Assembly (NCBI RefSeq): GCF_913055755.1 | Contig: NZ_CAJXKH010000041.1 | Span: 1 to 32,561, forward strand | DNA: 32,561 nt | Direction of reading: 5' to 3' | DNA from: an uncultured Microbulbifer sp. | Lineage (GTDB): Bacteria > Pseudomonadota > Gammaproteobacteria > Pseudomonadales > Cellvibrionaceae | Part shown: one piece after another, positions 25,755-32,561 of the stretch | How the letters are laid out: the number at the start of each line of letters is the position of its first letter | How positions within the stretch are numbered: the stretch's first letter is position 1 | Notes under the pieces: generated by a model | The model's input: the letters and a program-made list of their open reading frames with translations, nothing else | The model's database searches: none | Told to the model about the DNA's origin: nothing | Made by a program: the position numbers and the translations under genes

Positions 25755-26945
25755 TTAAAAGTCCTTCCAGGTGCCTGCAACCCCGACCCGGGCACCGGCG
25801 TTTTCCAAATCTGCCATCACATCGGAGTTGTACCAGACATCCATACTGCCGCCCGCGTCACTACTCAAATTTCCGGCGATAACAATGGTGCCTACCACTG
25901 TCATATTTCCACTAATATTTGCGTTGCCGGTAATAAATACCAGGCCGTTAAAATTTGGCGTGCCGTTGAATGTGGCATCGCCATTGACGATCAGGATCGA
26001 TGGTTTACTGTCCCCGGTGCCACAGGTTTTGTTTCCCTGAAGTGCAACCGCACATCCTACCGACGTGTTGTTTTCAAATTCCGCATTTCCCTCCACCCAG
26101 ATCACTTCGTGGGTCGCAAGCTGAATATCCTCATTCACACTGGCGGGCGTTGTCTCCAGTGAGACCAGGCCGGAATTGCGATAGGTCTCGGGGGACATGC
26201 CGAAGTAGTTCTCGAACAGTTCCGAGGGAGAAAGATTGGCGAGACTGGTATCGTTCTCGATAACATCCAGGCCAACGGTCAGCTTGTTGGATGACGCCAC
26301 CGTGTCGCAGGTCATTGGGGTATCCATACACTGCGGGTAGTTGGAATCCCCCATATCGGCCACCTCGGTGGCGGTACTGTTGTTGGAGCCCAGGTCCACT
26401 TCCCCACCGCTCCAGATGGTGCTGTGCCCCTCCGGGTTATACACGGTCGCCGAGCCATTGATCCCCACGTTGCCCTTGGAGATAAACGGGTTTGCCGGAT
26501 CATTGGGCAATGGATCGATCACCCCCAGGAGCTGGCTGACAACATGTCTTGCCGAGCGGTCATCGCTAAATCCCGTAGACATAACCGTTATGCCACTGCC
26601 ACTTGCCGCAGTGCTCACCACTACACTGCCCCGGCCAATATTGACCCCACTGGCATCGCCAACCCCGTCATTGTCGGTATCGAATACCGGGTCGATCGCA
26701 CCGTTGTCATCCCGATCCGGACCATCGCCAAGATAGGCAAGTGCGGCTGACAGGCCTGCCTCTGCCGCCTCGAAGGCCTGCCGGGCTCTTCCGTCGTTAT
26801 TGGAAACTACCTGCTCCTGGCGGACAAAATTGAATGTCGTCAGCGCCGCGATCCCGGTAAGGGCGAGAATGATCACCGCAAAGATCAGGGTCGACACGCC
26901 CCGCTGGTACTTCAGAGAAGCTGCTGAGAAACAGGAACCGTGCAT
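25755..26945 (-). CDS. pilX: PilX-like minor pilin with calcium-loop motifs
   Basis: This 396-aa protein begins with the PilX N-terminal domain: QRGVSTLIFAVIILALTGIA, no Glu at +5 (as in PilX and GspK), then FEAAEAGLSAALAYLG. It is about twice the usual PilX length. At 77-97 two consecutive calcium-binding-like loops appear, D-x-D-x-N-G-x-x-D and D-x-D-x-D-G-x-x-D. The C-terminal third (VNGDATFNGT, FITGNANISGNM, GTIVIAGNL) has short repeated strands suggesting a parallel beta-helix. The ATG at 26945 overlaps the pilW stop (TAATG) and has GAGG at 8-nt spacing. It should cap the minor-pilin tip complex in the periplasm and on the cell surface. Confidence 0.87.
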   Translation of the reverse strand: MHGSCFSAASLKYQRGVSTLIFAVIILALTGIAALTTFNFVRQEQVVSNNDGRARQAFEAAEAGLSAALAYLGDGPDRDDNGAIDPVFDTDNDGVGDASGVNIGRGSVVVSTAASGSGITVMSTGFSDDRSARHVVSQLLGVIDPLPNDPANPFISKGNVGINGSATVYNPEGHSTIWSGGEVDLGSNNSTATEVADMGDSNYPQCMDTPMTCDTVASSNKLTVGLDVIENDTSLANLSPSELFENYFGMSPETYRNSGLVSLETTPASVNEDIQLATHEVIWVEGNAEFENNTSVGCAVALQGNKTCGTGDSKPSILIVNGDATFNGTPNFNGLVFITGNANISGNMTVVGTIVIAGNLSSDAGGSMDVWYNSDVMADLENAGARVGVAGTWKDF

Positions 26946-27712
26946 TACCATTTCCTCACCAGATCGTTTCGCACCCTGACCAGTTGCGTGATGGATACCC
27001 GTACTTCCCGGTCGCTGACCAGCTCACCTTCGAGCGTTATCGCGATCTGCCGTGTTTCCACGGTGATATCGCCACTGCCGACCGTCGGTTGAACCTCGTA
27101 ACAATCAAATTCCTTGTCATCATCGACACCGACATCACCGCCGTTCTCCACGCCGTTGGGTTCGCGAACATTCAGGCAGGTGGAAGGCGCTGCAGCGTCT
27201 TCTGTGTCAAAGGTCAGGTTGGTGACATTGACCAGGTTGGGGTCGGTGAGATCATTCCAAACATCACTATTGCAGTCATCATTCTTCGCGCTGGCGGCAA
27301 CGCCAGACAGGCGCATCTGCACAACGCCGTTATTCAGCCGAAAGCCAAAGAGATTGGTATCTTCCACTGAACCGGTGTCGTTGGAATCATAGGTATAGAG
27401 GATACACTGGCCAGAACTGCCGCCCGCAGTGGAAGGAATCACAGCCAAAGCGGTGCCCGTTTCCGTATTGAATGGATTCTGTGCAGGCGCAGATCCGGCA
27501 TTTTTCCAGTAGCCCGCGCGGCGGATATCGTGAACCATTACGTTCATCAACGTCATCAGTTCCTGATTCAGGCGGCTGGCGGAAATCGAAGCTGCGCTAT
27601 TGACGATGGTTGTCACGAATACGGACGATGCCGCGCCCAGCACGATAAGCCCGATGGTCAGGGAAATCAGCAGCTCGATAAGAGTGAGACCACGTTGTTG
27701 TGCAAGCTGCAT
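26945..27712 (-). CDS. pilW: Type IV pilus minor pilin PilW
   Basis: This 255-aa prepilin has the class III signal QRGLTLIELLISLTIGLIVLG, with Gly at -1 and Glu at +5, followed by a hydrophobic helix. The family-typical MNVMVHDIRRAGYWKN follows near residue 60, and a globular domain holds several cysteines. PilW is a tip-complex pilin that helps nucleate pilus assembly. The ATG at 27712 follows AGGGGG and sits one base beyond the fimT stop; its own stop overlaps the pilX start. This tight coupling shows a single transcript from fimT. Length is slightly below the usual 270-340 aa for PilW. Confidence 0.9.
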   Translation of the reverse strand: MQLAQQRGLTLIELLISLTIGLIVLGAASSVFVTTIVNSAASISASRLNQELMTLMNVMVHDIRRAGYWKNAGSAPAQNPFNTETGTALAVIPSTAGGSSGQCILYTYDSNDTGSVEDTNLFGFRLNNGVVQMRLSGVAASAKNDDCNSDVWNDLTDPNLVNVTNLTFDTEDAAAPSTCLNVREPNGVENGGDVGVDDDKEFDCYEVQPTVGSGDITVETRQIAITLEGELVSDREVRVSITQLVRVRNDLVRKW

Positions 27713-27713
27713 C

Positions 27714-28355
27714 TCAGCACCCCCTGTAGCCGGATACGCTGCCATCGGGCGAACAGATCCGCACGTTGCCGAGCACGCCGACCACGACCTTGAGTTTCAG
27801 ACCGCGGTTTGACTCCAGAAGAATTTCGCCCGTGCGCAGCGCGCCGGAACTGTCCCTGGCGGTCCCAAGCACCGGGTCGAAAACTATGCTGTTAGCACCG
27901 CCGGCTCCGGTGAATTGCATTTTTATATCCCGGTGGTCCCCGTTAGTGAACAGCATGAGCACTTTGTCCGCAGTGTCTACGGTGCCATTCAGGCCATGTA
28001 CAGAGCCGTCCCCATCGTCGATCACCAGCGTGCACGCATCGTCCGCGCCCGCGGTGGTCAGCCCGGTATCACAGCTTCCATTATTTGCATCACTGATCCC
28101 GTAGGCCCAGGTGGCAGTGTTATCGGCAGAAAAATTTACCCCGACCTCCACCTTGCGACTGACCGCTTCAAAGCGCGCCCGCTGCATATGGGAATAGATT
28201 TGCTCGCTGGTATTTTTCAACCGGAGTTTGTCAAACATCCCGTTAAAACTGGGAACACCAATACTCAGCAGGATGCTTGCGATCGCAAGCGTGACCATCA
28301 GCTCCAGCAGCGTAAAGCCGGACGGGGAGACTCTTGGGGGATGAATGGAGCGCAC
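27714..28355 (-). CDS. fimT: FimT/GspH-family minor pseudopilin
   Basis: This 213-aa prepilin has the class III signal SGFTLLELMVTLAIASILLS (Glu at +5). It continues into the GspH/FimT domain with IYSHMQRARFEAVSRKVEVG around residues 53-72 and a C-terminal disulfide candidate between the cysteines of VRICSPDG and YRGC. FimT/FimU proteins join minor pilins to the pilus tip, and some FimT proteins bind DNA for uptake. It is the first gene of the operon. The start is GTG at 28355 with AAGGA at 9-nt spacing. The long 12-residue leader with prolines is normal for FimT. FimU is an alternative name. Confidence 0.88.
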   Translation of the reverse strand: MRSIHPPRVSPSGFTLLELMVTLAIASILLSIGVPSFNGMFDKLRLKNTSEQIYSHMQRARFEAVSRKVEVGVNFSADNTATWAYGISDANNGSCDTGLTTAGADDACTLVIDDGDGSVHGLNGTVDTADKVLMLFTNGDHRDIKMQFTGAGGANSIVFDPVLGTARDSSGALRTGEILLESNRGLKLKVVVGVLGNVRICSPDGSVSGYRGC

Positions 28356-28827
28356 CGACTTTATTCCTTTATATTTTCATAGCGGCTTCCGCGGGTTGCG
28401 CGCCAAAATCACAGCCACTGTTGTTGGGCCTTTCCATGGCGCAACATTTACCAACCCGCTGATCTATTACTACTAGTAGCCACACACCAAATTGCCAACT
28501 GATTTCACAAAATAGACACGGTATTCATTCGTCTCACTGCCGGCTTCGCCAAAGTATTCGCGACAACACTTCAGAGCCGCGCCCCCGTCCCGGCCCCGAG
28601 TCAGGAAAGTCACATTGAGGCGGGATACCCAAGGGCCCAAATATATTTTCACGGGCCTGCATCCAAACCTGCCCCCCACCCAGTCAATAGGTCAGTGAGC
28701 AACAGACATTCAACGCTTATCCGGCTCGGCCTGGCTTTCCGCCCGTAGCCGGCCCCCAGGTTTCGTGATTCCATGGAGCCCAAACTGACCCGGCGATCGC
28801 CGTTGGCAAACTTCACAATCCAGGCAG
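28356..28827. other. Non-coding divergent region between fimT and the RND adaptor gene
   Basis: This 472-bp region shows no convincing gene. It holds two perfect short palindromes: CTACTAGTAG (28470-28479) and CGGCGATCGCCG (28791-28802), the latter 26 bp before the RND adaptor start. A weak GGCCC/GGGCC pair flanks an AT-rich run near 28635-28660. No clear sigma70 promoter was found for either gene; TATAAA-like sequence lies just before fimT but without a good -35. Confidence 0.6.
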
Positions 28828-30012
28828 ATGAGAGTGATGAACAATAAATATTTGAAGGCTGCAGCACCGGTAGTGGTGCTGGCGTTGGGCTTTGGGGTTG
28901 TACAGATTATGTCCGCCTCCAAACCGGCGCCGGAGAAAAAGGAAGAGGAGCAGCGGCTGGTATCGCTGATGTATTCCGAGGCCCGGGAACAGGCGGTCCA
29001 TCTCGCCGTATCTACTCAGGGGGAAGTGCGCGCGCACACGGAAATCGACCTGACCCCGGAAGTTTCCGGCCGTATCGTCGCCATCTCCGACAATTTTGCC
29101 GAAGGCGCCGGATTCGAGCCCGGCGAGACGCTGATCCGACTGGACGATGCCGATTACCAGCTGGCAGTGGCCCGCGCCAAGGCCGGCGTGGAGCAGGCCG
29201 AGGTTCTGCTGCTGCAGGCCAGGGCGGCCGCCGGCATCAAGCGTCAGCAGTGGCTCGACCTGAACCCCAACCGGGAGCCGACACCGCTACAGGTCAACCA
29301 GCCCCAGGTAGAAGAAGCGGAAGCGAACCTGAGTTCCGCCCAGGCGGAACTGGCCAATGCAGAGCGCAACCTCGCCCGCACCAGAATCAAGCTCCCCTAT
29401 CGCGGACGTGTCGCCCTGCGCAATGTGGGCGTCGGCCAGTATGTGACTGCAAGCACGACTCTGGGTCGGGTATTTGCCACCGACCGCGTGGAAGTGCGCC
29501 TGCCCCTGACCGATACCCAGCTGCAGGAACTGAGCCTGCCCATGGGCTTCGTCGCCGGCAAGAAAAACCCGGGCCCCCAGGTCACCCTGTCCGCCCAGGT
29601 TGGCTCCAGGCAGCACCAGTGGCAGGGACGTATCGTGCGTACCCAGGCCGCGATTGATCAGCAAACCCGCCAGATTTACGCGGTGGCAGAAGTCAGTGAC
29701 CCCTATGGCAAGGGCGCCAGCGACGGTGTACCACTGGCAGTGGGCCTGTTTGTTACCGCCGAGGCCGAGGGCGTGCAGGAGCGCCAGGCCGTAGTGATGC
29801 CGCGGGAAGCGTTGCGCAATGCCGACAAGGTATACGTGGTCAATAAAGACAACCGCCTGGATATCCGCACCGTGGATGTACTGTCTACCTCCGAAAACCG
29901 GGTCGTGGTGGCCGCCGGCGTCACCGACGGTGAACGGGTAGTGACCTCCGCCGTCGCCAATGCGGTGGACGGCATGGAAGTCCAGCCCATTACCCACCTG
30001 GCCCGCAACTAA
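28828..30012 (+). CDS. RND efflux periplasmic adaptor (HlyD/AcrA family)
   Basis: This 394-aa membrane-fusion protein links an inner-membrane RND pump to an outer-membrane channel. It has an N-terminal membrane segment (about 10-30; no lipobox cysteine) and a barrel-sandwich/lipoyl half with EVSGRIVAI. An alpha-hairpin follows (about 105-190, rich in Ala, Glu and Gln), then the second lipoyl half with LPYRGRVALRNVGVGQYV, a beta-barrel and the membrane-proximal domain with VMPREALRN. The start is ATG at 28828 or 28837 (MNNKYLK); neither has a strong ribosome-binding site. The RND permease follows after 12 bp, so the two are one operon. No outer-membrane component is in the window. Confidence 0.93.
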   Translation: MRVMNNKYLKAAAPVVVLALGFGVVQIMSASKPAPEKKEEEQRLVSLMYSEAREQAVHLAVSTQGEVRAHTEIDLTPEVSGRIVAISDNFAEGAGFEPGETLIRLDDADYQLAVARAKAGVEQAEVLLLQARAAAGIKRQQWLDLNPNREPTPLQVNQPQVEEAEANLSSAQAELANAERNLARTRIKLPYRGRVALRNVGVGQYVTASTTLGRVFATDRVEVRLPLTDTQLQELSLPMGFVAGKKNPGPQVTLSAQVGSRQHQWQGRIVRTQAAIDQQTRQIYAVAEVSDPYGKGASDGVPLAVGLFVTAEAEGVQERQAVVMPREALRNADKVYVVNKDNRLDIRTVDVLSTSENRVVVAAGVTDGERVVTSAVANAVDGMEVQPITHLARN

Positions 30013-30024
30013 CGGAGTGCGCAC

Positions 30025-32561
30025 ATGAACAGCTTGATCGCCTGGTGGGCGCGCAACAGCGTCGCCGCCAATCTCGCCATGATCGGCATTTTCGTTGCCG
30101 GCATTATCGGCTTCGGCAGCATGGAGCGGGAAATGGACCCGCAGGTACGCTTTCCCGGCCTGGAGATCCGCGTTTCCTGGCCCGGTGCTGCACCGCAGGA
30201 AGTGGAAGAACAGATTGTCGCCCGCATCGAGGAAGCGGTCAGCGACATGGACAATATCGATTGGGTGCGCTCCAGCTCCTCCGAGGGCTCCGGTGAGGTG
30301 TATATCCTGGCCGAGTCCAACGTGGATTTCGCGCGTTTTATGAATGATGTGAAGATCCGCGTGGACGGCATTTCGTCATTCCCGCGCGATATCGAGCCAC
30401 CGCAGGTACACCAGTGGGTCAACCGCCAGGAATTTATCCGCGTGGCGGTGCACGGAGACCTGAGCGAGCGGGAACTGAAGCGACTGGCGGAACAGCTGCG
30501 GCGCGAGGCCGCTACCCTGCCGGCCGTTTCCGTGGTGGAGCTGTTCGGTACCCGCATGGAAGAAGTCTCCATCGAAGTGAGCGAACAGGCTCTGCGCCGC
30601 TACGGCATCACCTTCCAGGACGTGGCCGATGCCATCCGCGCGAGCTCCATCAACCAGTCCGCCGGTACCGTGCGTACCCAGGCTGGCGCCTACCAGCTCA
30701 AGGTGCGCAACCAGGCCGATAGCGAACAGGAATTCGCCGATATCATCGTGCGCCAGACCGCCGACGGCGGCACCATTCGCGTCGGCGACGTGGCCAACGT
30801 GGTGGACGGGTTTGAAGACAATGAAATCCTCGCAACCCTGAACGGTGAATCCGCCGTGCTGCTGCAGGTGATGAGCACCGAGACCATGGATATCGTCACC
30901 GCCTCGGATTCGATCCGCAAATGGATTGCTGAGCGCAGCGAAACCCTGCCCGCCGGCGCCAAACTCACCCTGTGGACCGACAACGCCGTGGACTTCAAGG
31001 GGCGCATGGAAACCATCGGTTCCTCCGCGTTCCAGGGCCTGATCCTGGTACTGCTGGTACTGGTATTCAGCCTGCGCCCGAAAGTAGCGTTCTGGGTCGC
31101 TGGAGGTATCGCCACCGCCTATGCCGGCGCCTTTGTACTGCTGCCGACCGTGGGGGTTTCCCTCAATATGCTCTCCACTTTTGCCTTCCTGCTGGTACTC
31201 GGTATCGTGGTGGATGATGCCATTGTGGTGGGGGAAAGCATCCATACGGAATCCCACAACCCCGAGCACGGCAACGACGAAAAAGGTCGCCTGAATGCCG
31301 CGGTGCTCGGCACCCAGCTGGTGGCAAAGCCCGTAATCTTTGCGGTGGTCACTACCATCTTCGCCTTCCTGCCGTGGATTTTTATCAGTGGTTCCACCAG
31401 TGAGTTCACCCGCCATATCACCTGGGTGGTGATCCTCGCGCTGCTCTTTTCCCTGATCGAATCCCTGTTCATTCTGCCGGCCCACCTGCGCAACCTGAAG
31501 CCGCGCACCGAACTCGGCCGCTTCGGGCGCATTCAGAAAAGCATCGCCGACCGCATTATCTACTTCGCCCAGAATCACTATCGCCGCATCGGCCAGTGGG
31601 CGGTCAACCGCCGCTACCTGACCCTGAGCATTTTTATTGCGGTGACGATGATCGGCTTCGGCATGTTTGGCAGCGGCTGGGTCAAGAAAAGCTTTATGCC
31701 GGAAATCGAATCCGATGAAGTCACCGTCAACGTGGTGATGCCGGAAGGTGCCCCCTACAGCCGGGCCCTGGAAGTGCTGGCACAGCTGCAGGATGCAGAG
31801 CAGCGCCTGGTAGACGAAGTCAACGAGCGCACCGACGGCAAGGGCGTCCTGATCGAAAACTGGTATACCCGATCCCGCCGCGACAGCGTGATGGCGATCG
31901 TCAAACTGGCGCCACCGGAAGTGCGCGATATGTCCGCCAAGGAAGCCGCCCTGCGCCTGCGGCACCTGCTCGGGGACATTCCCGATGCGAAGGAAGTCTC
32001 GGTGCAGTACTCGTTTAACAATGGCGGCCCGGGCTTTGAACTATCCATCCGCCACCCGGACCTGGACGTCCTGCGCGCGGCCACGGCCGAACTGGAAATG
32101 CAGCTGCGCAGTTACCAAAGCCTGTATGACGTGCGCAACAATCTCGAAGGCGCCTCCGAGGAGATTCGCATCGATTTGAAACCCGGTGCAGCCAAGCTCG
32201 GGCTGACCCTGGCAGACGTCAACCACCAGGTACGCCAGGCCTACTTCGGCGAGGAAGTGCAGCGCCTGCCCCGCGCCGGCCAGGACGTAAAAGTCATGGT
32301 GCGCTACCCACTGCAATCTCGCCGCTCCATCGAGAGCCTGAAGGACTTCCGCGTGCGCACCGCCGACGGCCGCGAAGTGCCGCTGCTGGCCGTTGCCGAC
32401 CTGCACTACGCCCCGGGCATCAAGCGCATTCAGCGCTGGAACGGCAACCGCGCTGCACGGGTGATGGCAGACCTGAAGGACGACGTGCGCGGCGAGATCA
32501 TGAAGGACCTCAACGAAAACTTCTTCCCCGAGTGGGAGAAGCGCTACCCGGGTATCGTGCG
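30025..32561 (+). CDS. RND efflux permease (AcrB/MexB-like superfamily), 3' end outside window
   Basis: 845 codons are visible and the frame is still open at the window end; full-length members have about 1020-1050 residues. The N terminus (MNSLIAWWARNSVAANLAMI) leads into TM1. The porter domain follows, then TM2-TM6 with the proton-relay aspartates Asp397-Asp398 in GIVVDDAIVVGES, the counterpart of AcrB Asp407-408. A second periplasmic domain begins near 545-560. The ATG at 30025 has GGAG at 7-nt spacing and follows the adaptor by 12 bp. The wording (PGLEIRVSWPGAAPQEVEEQ) is that of the environmental RND group rather than AcrB itself. The exported substrate is unknown. Confidence 0.93.
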   Translation, partial: MNSLIAWWARNSVAANLAMIGIFVAGIIGFGSMEREMDPQVRFPGLEIRVSWPGAAPQEVEEQIVARIEEAVSDMDNIDWVRSSSSEGSGEVYILAESNVDFARFMNDVKIRVDGISSFPRDIEPPQVHQWVNRQEFIRVAVHGDLSERELKRLAEQLRREAATLPAVSVVELFGTRMEEVSIEVSEQALRRYGITFQDVADAIRASSINQSAGTVRTQAGAYQLKVRNQADSEQEFADIIVRQTADGGTIRVGDVANVVDGFEDNEILATLNGESAVLLQVMSTETMDIVTASDSIRKWIAERSETLPAGAKLTLWTDNAVDFKGRMETIGSSAFQGLILVLLVLVFSLRPKVAFWVAGGIATAYAGAFVLLPTVGVSLNMLSTFAFLLVLGIVVDDAIVVGESIHTESHNPEHGNDEKGRLNAAVLGTQLVAKPVIFAVVTTIFAFLPWIFISGSTSEFTRHITWVVILALLFSLIESLFILPAHLRNLKPRTELGRFGRIQKSIADRIIYFAQNHYRRIGQWAVNRRYLTLSIFIAVTMIGFGMFGSGWVKKSFMPEIESDEVTVNVVMPEGAPYSRALEVLAQLQDAEQRLVDEVNERTDGKGVLIENWYTRSRRDSVMAIVKLAPPEVRDMSAKEAALRLRHLLGDIPDAKEVSVQYSFNNGGPGFELSIRHPDLDVLRAATAELEMQLRSYQSLYDVRNNLEGASEEIRIDLKPGAAKLGLTLADVNHQVRQAYFGEEVQRLPRAGQDVKVMVRYPLQSRRSIESLKDFRVRTADGREVPLLAVADLHYAPGIKRIQRWNGNRAARVMADLKDDVRGEIMKDLNENFFPEWEKRYPGIV

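Noticed and set aside
28473..28679. Possible 68-residue minus-strand gene in the fimT/RND gap
   Set aside because: It would start with GTG without a ribosome-binding site and shows no recognisable motif.
30376..31965. 529-codon minus-strand open frame opposite the RND permease
   Set aside because: The plus frame carries clear RND motifs and continues to the window end; the antisense frame is His/Gly-rich without domain features.

Overview
The window reads as chromosomal DNA of a GC-rich, Gram-negative gammaproteobacterium, probably a marine lipid-degrading lineage such as Microbulbifer or another Cellvibrionales relative. The reasons are a TonB-dependent outer-membrane receptor, a type IV minor-pilin operon of gammaproteobacterial type, an RND efflux pair and a dense set of acyl-CoA catabolic genes. 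The genus is inferred from gene content and style only. No tRNA, rRNA, insertion sequence or CRISPR array was seen.

Layout. (1) 1-90: a compound palindrome, probably a dispersed repeat. (2) 139-3554, minus strand: a thiolase followed by a FadB/FadJ-type multifunctional beta-oxidation protein, diverging from an AraC-family regulator (3763-4767, plus). (3) 4780-20752: ten consecutive minus-strand genes. In transcription order they are an acyl-CoA dehydrogenase, a nitronate-monooxygenase-like flavoprotein, a MalT/AlkS-type LuxR regulator, a TonB-dependent receptor, an APH-fold protein, a second acyl-CoA dehydrogenase, an acyl-CoA synthetase, a zinc alcohol dehydrogenase, a GXWXG/DUF4334 protein, and a secreted di-haem protein of the RoxA/RoxB rubber-oxygenase type. 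A strong intrinsic terminator follows the last gene. (4) 20926-23259, plus: a TetR regulator and a GMC (AlkJ/choline-dehydrogenase-like) oxidoreductase, divergent from block 3 across a shared operator-like palindrome. (5) 23256-28355, minus: fimT-pilW-pilX-pilV-pilE, with a giant PilV and no pilY1. (6) 28828 to the end, plus: an RND adaptor and an RND permease cut off by the window edge.

Working model (inference). Blocks 2-4 could form one catabolic system for a hydrophobic, probably unsaturated or methyl-branched substrate such as a polyisoprenoid or terpenoid. The receptor would bind or import it and the RoxA-type oxygenase would cleave C=C bonds outside the cytoplasm. The GMC and zinc dehydrogenases would oxidise alcohol or aldehyde products and the synthetase would make CoA esters. 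Two LCAD-type dehydrogenases, FadB/FadJ and the thiolase would then shorten them. Four regulators or operator-like sites (AraC, LuxR/MalT, TetR, and palindromes in the promoter regions) suggest tight substrate-dependent control. The RoxA assignment is the best-supported unusual element, because four haem-ligand and two pocket positions match in sequence and spacing. The system as a whole is a hypothesis.
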